A stretch of 64,000 nt of DNA from DATEDA01 sp963744255 (GTDB lineage Bacteria; Pseudomonadota; Gammaproteobacteria; Burkholderiales; SG8-39). Location of the stretch: contig CAVUSZ010000051.1 of assembly GCA_963744255.1 (NCBI GenBank), positions 1-64,000 of the forward strand, read 5' to 3'. The notes beneath the pieces were generated by a model. The model was not told the origin of the DNA, made no database searches, and saw only the letters and a list, made by a program, of their open reading frames with translations. Each line of letters opens with the position of its first letter. Within the stretch, counting starts at the first letter, position 1. The position numbers and the translations under genes are program-made. Positions 17,671 through 26,557 of the stretch are shown here, piece after piece.

Positions 17671-18948
17671 CTAGCTCTTTCTCGCGGCGATGGCCCGGAA
17701 ACCGATGTCGCGCCGGTACTGCATGCCGTCGAAGCGGATCGCCGAGACAGTCTTGTAGGCGCGTGCCTGCGCCATCTTGACGCTGTCGCCGAGCGCGGTG
17801 ACGCACATCACCCGGCCACCGGAGGTGACGAGCGAACCGTCCCGCAGCTCGGTGCCGGCGTGGAAGACGTGGCAGTCCTCGGTATCCGGCGGGATGCCGG
17901 CGATCGCGTCGCCGGTGCGCGGCGTGTCGGGATAGTTCGCGGCGGCGAGCACCACTCCAAGCGCGGAGCGTCGGTCCCAGCTCGCCTCGACGCGGTCCAG
18001 CTTCGCGTCGTGGGCGTGCTCGAGCAGCTCGAAGAGATCGCTCTTCAGCCGCATCATGATCGGCTGCGTCTCGGGATCCCCGAGCCGGCAGTTGAACTCG
18101 AGCACCTTCGGGTTGCCGGCCGCATCGATCATCAGGCCGGCGTACAGGAACCCGGAGTAGGGGATACCGTCCTTCGCCATCCCGCGCACCGTCGGCCCGA
18201 TGATCTCGCGGACGATGCGCGCATGGAGCGCCGGCGTCACGACCGGTGCGGGGGAATAGGCGCCCATGCCGCCCGTGTTTGGGCCCTCGTCGCCGTCGCG
18301 CAGCCGCTTGTGGTCCTGGCTGGTGGCGAGCGCGAGGCTGTGCTCGCCGTCGACGAGCACGATGAAACTCGCCTCTTCGCCGTCGAGATAGTCCTCGATC
18401 ACGAGCTTCGTGCCCGCCTCGCCCATCTCGCGCCCGACCAGGATCCGCTCGATCGCTTCGCGCGCCTCGCCTGCGGTCATCGCGACGACGACGCCCTTGC
18501 CGGCAGCGAGCCCGTCGGCCTTGATCACCATGGGCGCGCCGCGAACGTCCACATACTCGTGCGCGGCGCGCGCGTCGACGAAGCTCCGGTAACCGGCGGT
18601 CGGGATGCCGTGGCGGGTGAGGAAGCTCTTGGCGAAGTCCTTGGAGCTTTCGAGCTGCGCGGCGGCTTTCGTCGGACCGAAAATGCGCAGGCCCCGCGCG
18701 CGAAAGAGGTCCACCACGCCGGCCGCGAGCGGTGCCTCGGGCCCGACGACCGTCAGCTGGATGTGCTCCCGCGCGGCGAACTCGGCGAGCTTTTCGAGGT
18801 CGGTGACCGCGACGTTCTCCACCCCCGGCTCGCGCGCGGTGCCGCCGTTGCCCGGCGCGACGAAGACCTTCTGCACGCGCGGGCTCGCGGCGAGCTTCCA
18901 CGCGAGTGCATGCTCCCTTCCGCCGCCGCCGATGACCAGGAGTTTCAC
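17671..18948 (-). CDS. purD: Phosphoribosylamine-glycine ligase
   Basis: Second step of purine synthesis: joins glycine to phosphoribosylamine with ATP. It has 425 residues, the normal length, beginning MKLLVIGGGGREHALAWKLA. ATP-grasp features include MVIKADGLAAGKGV, EDYLDGEEASFI, SQDHKRLRDGDEGPNTGGMG and VLEFNCRLGDPETQ. It lies 109 bp downstream of purH, so the pair may form a purHD unit, followed by hemF. Confidence 0.97.
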   Translation of the reverse strand: MKLLVIGGGGREHALAWKLAASPRVQKVFVAPGNGGTAREPGVENVAVTDLEKLAEFAAREHIQLTVVGPEAPLAAGVVDLFRARGLRIFGPTKAAAQLESSKDFAKSFLTRHGIPTAGYRSFVDARAAHEYVDVRGAPMVIKADGLAAGKGVVVAMTAGEAREAIERILVGREMGEAGTKLVIEDYLDGEEASFIVLVDGEHSLALATSQDHKRLRDGDEGPNTGGMGAYSPAPVVTPALHARIVREIIGPTVRGMAKDGIPYSGFLYAGLMIDAAGNPKVLEFNCRLGDPETQPIMMRLKSDLFELLEHAHDAKLDRVEASWDRRSALGVVLAAANYPDTPRTGDAIAGIPPDTEDCHVFHAGTELRDGSLVTSGGRVMCVTALGDSVKMAQARAYKTVSAIRFDGMQYRRDIGFRAIAARKS

Positions 18949-19057
18949 GATTATCTCGACGCTGGTGACGCAAAGGGCGGGGCGGACGCAACGGGTTCAA
19001 CCTGCGGCTCCATTGTGCGCTCGCTAGCGTTCCCAGCAGGCTTCGCGCCGCTGGCTG

Positions 19058-20623
19058 TCAGTGCCGGAAGTGACGAACACCGGTGAACATCATTGCCAGG
19101 CCGAGCTCGTCGGCTGCGGCGATCACCTCCTCGTCGCGCACGCTTCCACCGGGCTGGATCACGGCCTTCGCGCCCGCCTGCGCGACGACGTCGACGCCGT
19201 CGCGGAACGGGAAAAACGCGTCGGAGGCGACCACCGACCCCTGCAGCGAAAGCCCCGCGTTCTGCGCCTTGATCGACGCGATGCGGGCGCTGTCGACCCG
19301 GCTCATCTGTCCGGCGCCCACGCCGAGCGTCATGCCGTCGCCGCAGAAGACGATCGCATTGGACTTCACGAACTTGGCGACCCGCCAGGCGAAGAGCAGA
19401 TCGTGCAACTCCGCGGCGGTCGGCGCGCGCTTCGTGACGACCTTCAGTTCCCCGGCGGCGACGTTGCGCGCATCGGGCGTCTGCACCAGCACGCCGCCGC
19501 CGACGCGCTTGAGGTCGAAGCCCGGCGCCTCGTGACCCATCGGTACGGTAAGCACCCGCACGTTCTGTTTCGCCGCGAGCACGGCACGCGCTTCGGGGCT
19601 CGCTTCCGGCGCGACGACCACCTCGACGAACTGCCTGGCGACCGCGTCCGCGGTCGCACCGTCGAGCGGCCGGTTGAACGCGATGATGCCGCCGAATGCC
19701 GACGTCGGGTCGGTCTGGAACGCGCGCTGGTATGCCTCGAGCGTATCCGCTGCCTCGGCCACGCCGCAGGGGTTGGCGTGCTTGATGATCACGCACGCCG
19801 GGCGCTCGAACGTCTTCACGCACTCCCACGCCGCGTCGGCGTCGGCGATGTTGTTGTAAGAGAGCTCCTTGCCCTGCAGCTGGACATAGCGGGCGAGGCT
19901 TCCCGCCACCGGCTGCGGGTCGCGGTAGAACGCCGCAAGCTGGTGCGGGTTCTCGCCGTAGCGCATTTCCTGCACCTTCTCCCACTGCATGGTCAGCCGC
20001 TCGGGAAATAGCGAGGGCTTGCGGTCGGCATCCAGGCCGGTGAGGTAGTTCGCGATGGCCGCGTCGTAGGCGGCGGTGTGAGCGAACGCCTTCTTCGCGA
20101 GGGCGAGCCGCGTGCCGGCGGAGAGCGCGCCGCCGTTCGCTTCCATCTCGGCGATGATTGCGTCGTAGTCGGCGGGATCGGTGACGACGGCGACACCGGC
20201 GTGGTTCTTGGCCGCAGCGCGGACCATCGTCGGCCCGCCGATGTCGATGTTCTCGACCGCTTCGTCGAAGGTGCAGTCGGCGCGGGCGATGGTCTCGCGG
20301 AAGGGATACAGATTGACGACGACGAGGTCGATCGGCTCGGTGCCGGCCTCCTTGATCGCCGCCATATGCTCGGGCAGGTCGCGGCGCGCGAGGAGTCCCC
20401 CGTGGATCTTGGGGTGCAGCGTCTTCAAACGCCCGTCGAGCATCTCCGGATAGCCGGTGTAGTCGGCGACCTCCGTGACCTTCACTCCGCTCGCCGCGAG
20501 GAGCTTCGCCGTGCCGCCGGTCGATAGGATCGACACGCCGAACAGCCCGAGCGAGCGCGCGAACTCGGCGAGGCCGGTCTTGTCGGACACGCTCGCGAGC
20601 GCCTGCCGGATGCGGATGTCCAT
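19058..20623 (-). CDS. purH: Bifunctional AICAR transformylase/IMP cyclohydrolase
   Basis: Catalyses the last two steps to IMP. The 521-residue protein has the N-terminal IMP cyclohydrolase domain (ASVSDKTGLAEFARSL, LSTGGTAKLL, DGRLKTLHPKIHGGLL, NLYPF) and the C-terminal transformylase domain (MRYGENPHQLAAFY, IIKHANPCGVA, SAFGGIIAFN, KSNAIVFC, SRVDSARIASIKA). The ATG at 20623 gives the usual MDIRIRQALASVSDK start; the longer frame from 20704 crosses a hairpin and is not conserved. It lies downstream of fis with a perfect hairpin between. Confidence 0.97.
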   Translation of the reverse strand: MDIRIRQALASVSDKTGLAEFARSLGLFGVSILSTGGTAKLLAASGVKVTEVADYTGYPEMLDGRLKTLHPKIHGGLLARRDLPEHMAAIKEAGTEPIDLVVVNLYPFRETIARADCTFDEAVENIDIGGPTMVRAAAKNHAGVAVVTDPADYDAIIAEMEANGGALSAGTRLALAKKAFAHTAAYDAAIANYLTGLDADRKPSLFPERLTMQWEKVQEMRYGENPHQLAAFYRDPQPVAGSLARYVQLQGKELSYNNIADADAAWECVKTFERPACVIIKHANPCGVAEAADTLEAYQRAFQTDPTSAFGGIIAFNRPLDGATADAVARQFVEVVVAPEASPEARAVLAAKQNVRVLTVPMGHEAPGFDLKRVGGGVLVQTPDARNVAAGELKVVTKRAPTAAELHDLLFAWRVAKFVKSNAIVFCGDGMTLGVGAGQMSRVDSARIASIKAQNAGLSLQGSVVASDAFFPFRDGVDVVAQAGAKAVIQPGGSVRDEEVIAAADELGLAMMFTGVRHFRH

Positions 20624-20672
20624 GGTCGGCAAGGGTGAATGGTAACGGGCGAGGAGTATGAAGCGTCTCAGA

Positions 20673-20700
20673 TGCCGGGGCGGCGCCCGCCGCCCCGGCA
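20673..20700. terminator. Perfect 12-bp GC hairpin between fis and purH
   Basis: TGCCGGGGCGGC (20673-20684) and GCCGCCCCGGCA (20689-20700) form a perfect 12-bp stem with the loop GCCC, 36 bp after the fis stop. There is no T tract. It may terminate or attenuate dusB-fis transcription, protect the upstream mRNA, or separate it from purH. Confidence 0.5.
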
Positions 20701-20736
20701 CCACCCGCCAACCATCGCGCGTTGCCGTTACGGCTC

Positions 20737-20979
20737 TCAGACCTTGATCTTGTGCTGGCTGATCTTCTTGCGCAGCGTGTTGCGGTTGATGCCGAGCATC
20801 TCCGCGGCGATCGTCTGGTTCCCTCCGGACTTGACGAGCACCGTCTCGAGCATCGGCTTCTCCACGTTCTTCAGCACCATGTCGTAGATCGCGCGCGGCC
20901 GCTCGCCGTCGAGGTCCTTGAAGTAACGCTCGAGGGACTTGCGCACGGTCTCTGAGATCTCGCTGGAAGTCTGCCTCAT
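20737..20979 (-). CDS. fis: Fis-family DNA-binding protein
   Basis: Small nucleoid-associated regulator of 80 residues. The C-terminal helix-turn-helix reads NQTIAAEMLGINRNTLRKKI, close to Fis and NtrC C-termini, and EKPMLETVLVKSGG precedes it. Its start overlaps the dusB stop by four bases, the classic proteobacterial dusB-fis operon, so the two are translationally coupled. It is shorter than E. coli Fis at the N-terminus, as in other betaproteobacteria. Confidence 0.93.
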   Translation of the reverse strand: MRQTSSEISETVRKSLERYFKDLDGERPRAIYDMVLKNVEKPMLETVLVKSGGNQTIAAEMLGINRNTLRKKISQHKIKV

Positions 20980-21989
20980 GCCGCCAACTCCTCCTTGTTA
21001 TCGCAACGCGGGTACGGTTCCAGTTGCGCGAGCTCGTCGAAGTAGCGCCCGACTGCGGCGAGCTGCTCCTCGCACGACTCGATCCGGTTCAGCACCTCCC
21101 TGAACTGCGCCGACCGGGCGAGCGGTTTCGTATACCAGGCGACGTGCTTGCGGGCGACCCGCACGCCGGTCTCGCGGCCGTAGAGCTCATGGAGCTCGGC
21201 GAGGTGGGCGAGCAGCAGGTCGCGGATCTCGGCGACGAGCGGCGGCCCGAGCCTCCGGCCGGTCGCGAGAAAGTGTTCGATTTCGCGGAAGATCCACGGT
21301 GCGCCCTGTGCCGCGCGGCCGATCATCACGCCGTCGGCACCGGTGTAGTCGAGCACCCGTTTCGCGTCCTCCGGTGTCGCGATATCGCCATTGGCGACGA
21401 CGGGGAGCCGGGTCGCGCGCTTCACGTCGCGGATGGTGTCGTATTCCGCCTCGCCGCCGAAGCCGCAGGCGCGGGTTCGGCCGTGGATCGCGAGAAGCTG
21501 TACGCCGGCCTGTTCCGCAATGCGCGCGACGCGCACCGCATTCCGGTTTCCCGGGTCCCAGCCGGTGCGGATCTTCAGGGTCACCGGTACCCCGACCGCG
21601 TTGACGACGGCGTCGAGGATGCCCGCCACCAAGCTTTCGTCGCGCAGTAGCGCCGAGCCGGCGGCCTTGCTGCAGACCTTCTTCGCCGGGCACCCCATGT
21701 TGATATCGATGATCTGCGCGCCGCGGTCGACGTTCTCGCGCGCGGCCTCAGCCATCATCGCGGGATCTCCGCCCGCGATCTGCACGGCGATCGGCTCCCC
21801 CTCGCCGCGATGATCCGCACGCCGGCGCGATTTCTCGGTCGCGCGCAACGCCGGATCCGACCCGATCATCTCCGATGCTGCGAGCCCCGCGCCGAAGCTC
21901 TTGCAGAGCTTGCGGAAGGGCCGATCGGTCACGCCCGCCATCGGCGCGACGAAAAGACTGTTCCGCAGCACGTGCGTGCCGATCTGCAT
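20976..21989 (-). CDS. dusB: tRNA-dihydrouridine synthase B
   Basis: FMN-dependent enzyme reducing uridine to dihydrouridine in the tRNA D-loop. It has 337 residues. Typical parts are LFVAPMAGVTDRPFRKLC, PIAVQIAGGDP, the catalytic-cysteine segment DINMGCPAKKVCSKAAGSAL, LAIHGRTRACGF, VVANGDIATPEDA and DGVMIGRAAQGAPWIF. The ATG at 21989 is the first gene start of the dusB-fis operon, with a possible promoter about 40 bp upstream. Confidence 0.96.
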   Translation of the reverse strand: MQIGTHVLRNSLFVAPMAGVTDRPFRKLCKSFGAGLAASEMIGSDPALRATEKSRRRADHRGEGEPIAVQIAGGDPAMMAEAARENVDRGAQIIDINMGCPAKKVCSKAAGSALLRDESLVAGILDAVVNAVGVPVTLKIRTGWDPGNRNAVRVARIAEQAGVQLLAIHGRTRACGFGGEAEYDTIRDVKRATRLPVVANGDIATPEDAKRVLDYTGADGVMIGRAAQGAPWIFREIEHFLATGRRLGPPLVAEIRDLLLAHLAELHELYGRETGVRVARKHVAWYTKPLARSAQFREVLNRIESCEEQLAAVGRYFDELAQLEPYPRCDNKEELAA

Positions 21990-22028
21990 TCGTCGCGGCG
22001 GGGAAAAGCAATTAGGGAGAGGAGCGCG

Positions 22029-22058
22029 ATTCTACGCTCAAAATTTCGCGCGCGGTAA
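22029..22058 (-). promoter_or_regulatory. Putative dusB-fis promoter
   Basis: On the minus strand, TTACCG (22053-22058) and TAGAAT (22029-22034) are separated by 18 bp. The start point would lie near 22022, about 33 bases before the dusB ATG. The -10 element is good; the -35 is weak. Confidence 0.4.
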
Positions 22059-22140
22059 CGAAATTGTTCGCGACGCGCGACGTCCGACGACGCCCTGTTT
22101 GCGCGCACGCAACGCGCTCGCGCGCTCGCGATACCCGGCG

Positions 22141-22181
22141 AGAAAAAAATCGAAACGCGCCGCAGATTTCGGCGCGGTTTC
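22141..22181 (-). terminator. Rho-independent terminator after ubiH
   Basis: On the minus strand GAAACCGCGCCG pairs with CGGCGCGTTTC (one bulge) around a 7-base loop, and the stem is followed by GATTTTTTTC, a run of seven T. It lies about 40 bp beyond the ubiH stop and before the dusB promoter. This is the clearest intrinsic terminator I found in the window. Confidence 0.75.
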
Positions 22182-22221
22182 TAAACCGGCGCGGCGATTT
22201 CGGATCGTCGCGTTGCTTGGT

Positions 22222-23382
22222 CTAGGGAAGTCCGCGCGCGCCGAGCATCATGCGGCGGGCGAACAGGCGGCGCGCGGGCGGGACGACGTCGAGCGCGGCG
22301 AGGCCGACGCCGCGCACCGCGCGAACGATCGGGCTGGCGCTGGAGAAAACGTTGACGAGAAAGTCGGTCACGCCGATCGCGGCGAACCGGTCGACACGCC
22401 GCGCGGCGCGGAACGCGGCGACGAAGTGGGGCGAGCCGATCGAATCGCGGTCGCCGCGCGCAACGAGCGCGGCGAGCTCGACGGCATCGCGCAAGCCGAG
22501 ATTCAGGCCCTGGCCCGCGACCGGATGCAGCGTCTGCGCCGCGTTGCCGATGGCGACGACCCGCGGCTCGGGCGTGTTCGACCGCCGATACCAGAGCCGG
22601 AGCCCGAAGCTCGAGCGCGGGCCGACGTCGTGAAAGCGCCCCAGCCGCGCACCGAAGCGCGCGGCGAGCGCGGCGAGGAAGCGCTCACCGCTCGCTTCCA
22701 GCAAGCCGGGCGCGCGCGTCGCGGGCACCGTCCACACGAGTGCGAGCGCCCGGTCCGCAAAGGGCAGGAGCGCGAGCGGGCCGTCCGCGGTGAAGCGCTC
22801 CCACGCGACGCCGGGGCGCTCGATCTCGGGACGCACCCGCGCCACGATCGCGGTCTGACCGTAGTCGCGCAGTACGAGATCGTCGCCGGCCGCCCGGCCG
22901 CCGTCGGCCAGGACGAGCAGCCTCGTCACGACCTCCCGGGGCCCACCGCTCGTATCTATAGTGTGCATCGCGGCGCGGACCCGATCGCCATCGACCCGCC
23001 AGGCCCCGATACGGCCGTTCAGCAGGACCGGCGCGGCCGCTCCGGCGAGCGTTGCCGCCAGCGCGTCTCCATCGCAGACGTAGCCAAGTGCCGGCACACC
23101 GAGCTCCTCGCGCCGGATGAGCGTGCGGCCGAACCCGCCCGCCTGGGACACGTGGATGGTCTCGATCGGCGTCGCGTCGAGCGCCGCGAACACCCCGATC
23201 GATTCGAGGACGAGGCGGCTCCCGTGCGCCAGCGCGATCGGCCTGAAGGCGCCGGAGGGTTCCGGCAGCGGCTCGACGAGCAGCACCTCGGCACCGCTCG
23301 CGTGCAGGCCGGCGGCGAGCGCCGCGCCGACCGGCCCGCCGCCGGCAATCAGGACGTCGCAGGCCTCAGGCGCCGCGCGCAT
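22222..23382 (-). CDS. ubiH: UbiH/Coq6-family FAD-dependent monooxygenase
   Basis: Aromatic-ring hydroxylase of the ubiquinone pathway, 386 residues. FAD motifs: DVLIAGGGPVGAALAAGL at the N-terminus and VVAIGNAAQTLHPVAGQGLN near residue 280, where GN replaces GD as in UbiH. It overlaps the end of pepP by 17 bp; pepP-ubiH is a conserved pair. A second family member lies at 54526. Which of the two hydroxylates which ring position cannot be settled by eye; the neighbour supports UbiH here. Confidence 0.85.
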   Translation of the reverse strand: MRAAPEACDVLIAGGGPVGAALAAGLHASGAEVLLVEPLPEPSGAFRPIALAHGSRLVLESIGVFAALDATPIETIHVSQAGGFGRTLIRREELGVPALGYVCDGDALAATLAGAAAPVLLNGRIGAWRVDGDRVRAAMHTIDTSGGPREVVTRLLVLADGGRAAGDDLVLRDYGQTAIVARVRPEIERPGVAWERFTADGPLALLPFADRALALVWTVPATRAPGLLEASGERFLAALAARFGARLGRFHDVGPRSSFGLRLWYRRSNTPEPRVVAIGNAAQTLHPVAGQGLNLGLRDAVELAALVARGDRDSIGSPHFVAAFRAARRVDRFAAIGVTDFLVNVFSSASPIVRAVRGVGLAALDVVPPARRLFARRMMLGARGLP

Positions 23383-24679
23383 CTCGCATCAGCGCCTCGA
23401 CCTCTGCCACGAGCTTCGGGGCGCCGGCGGTGAGGATCTCACAGCCCGCCGCGGTTACGAGCGCGTCGTCCTCGATGCGCACGCCGATGTTCCAGAAGCG
23501 CTCGGGCACGTCCTCAGCCGGCCGGACGTAGCAACCGGGCTCGACGGTGAGCGTCATGCCCGGCCGGAGCGCCTTCCAGTCGCCGCCTTCCTTGTAGTCG
23601 CCGGCGTCGTGCACGTCCAGCCCGAGCCAGTGCCCGGTGCGGTGCATGTAGAAGCGCTTGTACTCTTCCTTCTCCAGCACCGTGTCGAGCGTGCCGCGGC
23701 AAAGGCCGAGATCGATGAAGCCCTGCGCCAGCACCTTCACCGCCGCGTCGTGCGGCGCGATCCATGGGCTGCCGGGCTTCACTTCCGCGATGGCCGCGAG
23801 CTGGGCGGCGAGCACCAGGTCGTAGATCTCGCGTTGCGGGCCGCTGTAACGCCCGCTGACGGGGAAGGTCCGGGTGATGTCGGCGGCGTAGCCGTCGAGC
23901 TCGCAGCCGGCGTCGATTAGGAGCAGCGTTCCGTCCTCGAGCGGCTTGTCGTTCTCGCGGTAGTGCAGGATGCACGCGTTGGGCCCGCCGGCGACGATCG
24001 GCCAGTAGGCCGGGAACTGTGAGCCGTGGCGCCGGAACTCGTAGAGCAGCTCCGCCTCGATCTCGTACTCGACCATGGCAGGCCGCGTGACCCGCATCGC
24101 GCGCACGTGCGCGCCGGCGGAGATGCTCGCCGCCCTCCGCATCAGCGCGAGCTCGTACTCGTCCTTCACGAGTCGCATGGCGTCGAGCGTTGCGCGCAGG
24201 TCGCGGATCTCCGTCGGCGCGACGACGCCAGTGCGGGCGAGCGCCCGGACCTCGTTCAGCCAGCGCATGATGCGCGCGTCCCACGCCGGATCCATGCCCG
24301 GCGCGTAGTGCAGCGCCGGCTGGTTCGCGATCAGCTGCGGGAGCTTCGCGTCGAGCTCGCCAATCGGGTAGCCTTCATCAAAGCCGAACGCTTCGCGCGC
24401 CGCCTCTGGCCCGTAGCGGAAGCCTTCCCACAGCTCACGCTCCGGATGCTTCTCCCGGCAGAAGAGGATCGACTTCGGCGCCGGCCCCGCGATGAGCACG
24501 AGGACCGCGTCCGGCTCCGGAAATCCGGTGAGGTAATAGAAGTAGCTGTCGAACCGGTAGAGGTAGTCGCTATCGCGATTGCGGAGCCGCTCGGGCGCGG
24601 TCGGCACGATCGCGACGCCGGCGCCGATCCGTTCGAGCACGTCGGCGCGCCGCGCGCGGTAAGGGGTGACGTCGACCAT
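23366..24679 (-). CDS. pepP: Xaa-Pro aminopeptidase P
   Basis: Proline aminopeptidase of 437 residues that removes an N-terminal residue preceding proline. The creatinase-fold N-domain (YLYRFDSYFYYLTGFPEPDA) is followed by the pita-bread domain. Metal ligands are in LLIDAGCELDGYAADITRTF (two Asp), MHRTGHWLG (His), LTVEPGCYV (Glu) and GVRIEDDALV (Glu). It heads the pepP-ubiH unit. Confidence 0.95.
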   Translation of the reverse strand: MVDVTPYRARRADVLERIGAGVAIVPTAPERLRNRDSDYLYRFDSYFYYLTGFPEPDAVLVLIAGPAPKSILFCREKHPERELWEGFRYGPEAAREAFGFDEGYPIGELDAKLPQLIANQPALHYAPGMDPAWDARIMRWLNEVRALARTGVVAPTEIRDLRATLDAMRLVKDEYELALMRRAASISAGAHVRAMRVTRPAMVEYEIEAELLYEFRRHGSQFPAYWPIVAGGPNACILHYRENDKPLEDGTLLLIDAGCELDGYAADITRTFPVSGRYSGPQREIYDLVLAAQLAAIAEVKPGSPWIAPHDAAVKVLAQGFIDLGLCRGTLDTVLEKEEYKRFYMHRTGHWLGLDVHDAGDYKEGGDWKALRPGMTLTVEPGCYVRPAEDVPERFWNIGVRIEDDALVTAAGCEILTAGAPKLVAEVEALMRDARGA

Positions 24680-24775
24680 ACGGGCTGATTGTCGGCTGCC
24701 GGCGTCCGCCGGGCAAGCGGACCGGCGGATTCATGGGTGCGCGGCGCGGCCGCCTCCGCGAACCGCTTCGCCGGG

Positions 24776-25447
24776 TCAGGCGCGGCCAAGCTCCGCGTCG
24801 AGGCGGGCAAGCCGCTCGGGCGTGCCCACGTCGACCCAGCGGCCCGTATAGTGCTCGCCGGTGACGTATCCTCGCATCGCAGCGGCGCGGATGAGCGGTG
24901 CGAGCGGTGCGCGCGTCCCGGGCGGAATGTCGGCGAACAGTTCCGGCCGATAGACGCCGATGCCGCTGAACGTGAGCATGGAGGCGCCCTCGTTCGCGAC
25001 GCGCCGGCCCGCGAGCGCGAAGTCGCCTCCGGGATGGTGCGACGGATTGTCGACGAGCACGAGATGCGCCGCCGCCCCGGCGGCCAGCGCGCCGCGCAGC
25101 CGCCCGAACGGGTAGTCGGCGTACAGATCGGCGTTCGCGACGAGAAACGGCGCGGGCCCGAGGAGCCCGAGCGCGTTCGCGATGCCGCCCGCGGTCTCCA
25201 GCGCCACGCTTTCCGGCGAGTAGCGGATCCGCACGCCGAGTTGCGATCCGTCGCCGAGCGCGCCCTCGATCAGCGCGCCGAGATGCGCGTGGTTGATCAC
25301 GAAGTCGGCGTAGCCCTCGGCGGCGAGGCGGCCGATCAGCCGCACGACGAGCGGCTTGCCGCCGGCGGGGAGCAACGCCTTCGGCGTCGCGTCGGTCAGG
25401 GGGCGCATGCGCTCGCCCCTCCCCGCTGCGAGGAGCATGACCTTCAA
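24776..25447 (-). CDS. murU: N-acetylmuramate alpha-1-phosphate uridylyltransferase
   Basis: Nucleotidyltransferase of 223 residues that makes UDP-MurNAc from MurNAc-1-phosphate during peptidoglycan recycling. The signature is VMLLAAGRGERMRPLTD, with PKALLPAGGKPLV, VANADLYADYPF and YTGRWVDVGTPERL. The start is most likely TTG at 25447, giving MKVMLLAAGRG; TTG overlaps the kinase stop as TTGA, so translation is coupled. Together with amgK it forms the recycling route that bypasses de novo UDP-MurNAc synthesis, known from Pseudomonas. Confidence 0.88.
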   Translation of the reverse strand: MKVMLLAAGRGERMRPLTDATPKALLPAGGKPLVVRLIGRLAAEGYADFVINHAHLGALIEGALGDGSQLGVRIRYSPESVALETAGGIANALGLLGPAPFLVANADLYADYPFGRLRGALAAGAAAHLVLVDNPSHHPGGDFALAGRRVANEGASMLTFSGIGVYRPELFADIPPGTRAPLAPLIRAAAMRGYVTGEHYTGRWVDVGTPERLARLDAELGRA

Positions 25448-26451
25448 AACGAGTACCTCGCTCCATCCTGCCGCCCTTCCAGCCGGTCGAGGAGCGCGGC
25501 GAGCGCCCCGAGCGCGCGGTGACGCGCGAGCACCGGCCGGATGTACCCGATGAACCGCGGCGTGTCGTCGAGGTACTGCCGCTTGCCGTCGCGATACGCC
25601 AGCCGCGCGAAGATCCCGGCCACCTTCAGGTGACGCTGCAGCCCCATCCATTCGCAGTCGCGCCAGAACGCGGCGAAGTCGGCGTCGACCGGCAGCCGCG
25701 CGCGCCTCGCCTTCTCCCAGTAGCGGATCGTCCAGTCGAGCGCGCGCTCCTCTTCCCAGCTGATGAACGCGTCCTTTACGAGCGAGGCGATGTCGTAGGT
25801 GATCGGGCCGTACACCGCGTCCTGGAAATCGAGGATCCCGGGGCTCGGGTCGGAGATCATCAGGTTTCGCGGCATGTAGTCGCGGTGAACGAAGACCTTG
25901 GGCTGCGCGAGGTTCGCGCCGATGATGAGCGCGAACGCGCGCTCGATGACCTCCCGGTCGGCCGGCGAGAGCGCGACGCCGAGATGGCGCCCGAGGTACC
26001 ACTCGGGGAAGAGTTCGAGCTCGCGGCGAAGGAGCGCCGCATCATAGTCGGGCAGCTCGCCGCGCCTGCTCGCGAGCTGCCACTTCACGAGCGCGTCGGT
26101 GGCCTCGCCGAACAGGCTGTCCGCCGTCGCGCGCTCGCGCTCGAGCGCGGCGAGATAGGTGGTCGTGCCGAGATCGGTCAGCAGCAGAAACCCTTGCTCG
26201 AGGTCCTGCGCGAGCACGCGCGGTGCATTCAGCCCGGCGCGCTCGAGGAGACCGGCCACGTGGACGAACGGCCGGCAGTCCTCGCGCTCGGGCGGGGCGT
26301 CCATCGCGATCGCGGTGCGGACGGCGGCGCCATCGTAGCTGACGCGGAAATAGCGCCGGAAGCTCGCGTCCGCCGAGGCGGGCACGAGCGCGAAGGGGGC
26401 GTCGGGAGCGAGGCCGGCGAGCCAGCGCTCGAGCGCGGCGAGACGTTCCAT
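25444..26451 (-). CDS. amgK: N-acetylmuramate/N-acetylglucosamine kinase (AmgK)
   Basis: Aminoglycoside-phosphotransferase-fold kinase of 335 residues that phosphorylates MurNAc or GlcNAc at C1. Features: SADASFRRYFRV, the catalytic loop FVHRDYMPRNLM, and the metal-binding PGILDFQDAVYGPITYD. MERLAALERWLAGL at 26451 is taken as the start; an upstream ATG at 26532 lies before the likely transcription start. Its location divergent from lptD and coupled to murU matches the Pseudomonas arrangement. Confidence 0.88.
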   Translation of the reverse strand: MERLAALERWLAGLAPDAPFALVPASADASFRRYFRVSYDGAAVRTAIAMDAPPEREDCRPFVHVAGLLERAGLNAPRVLAQDLEQGFLLLTDLGTTTYLAALERERATADSLFGEATDALVKWQLASRRGELPDYDAALLRRELELFPEWYLGRHLGVALSPADREVIERAFALIIGANLAQPKVFVHRDYMPRNLMISDPSPGILDFQDAVYGPITYDIASLVKDAFISWEEERALDWTIRYWEKARRARLPVDADFAAFWRDCEWMGLQRHLKVAGIFARLAYRDGKRQYLDDTPRFIGYIRPVLARHRALGALAALLDRLEGRQDGARYSF

Positions 26452-26518
26452 TCGAGAGCGAGCTGTTGCTGCGCGGGGTCCATCGCTTCCGCCGTTGCTC
26501 TCCGAAAGCGATTGTGCG

Positions 26519-26527
26519 ATTGTAGCA
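26519..26527 (-). promoter_or_regulatory. Putative extended -10 promoter of amgK-murU
   Basis: On the minus strand TGCTACAAT is an extended -10 element (TGn plus TACAAT). The start point would be near 26512, so the amgK ATG at 26451 would have a ~60-base leader. No clear -35 is seen. It supports 26451 over 26532 as the amgK start. Confidence 0.4.
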
Positions 26528-26557
26528 GCCAAAAAAGCACATCCCCCTCGCGTAGAG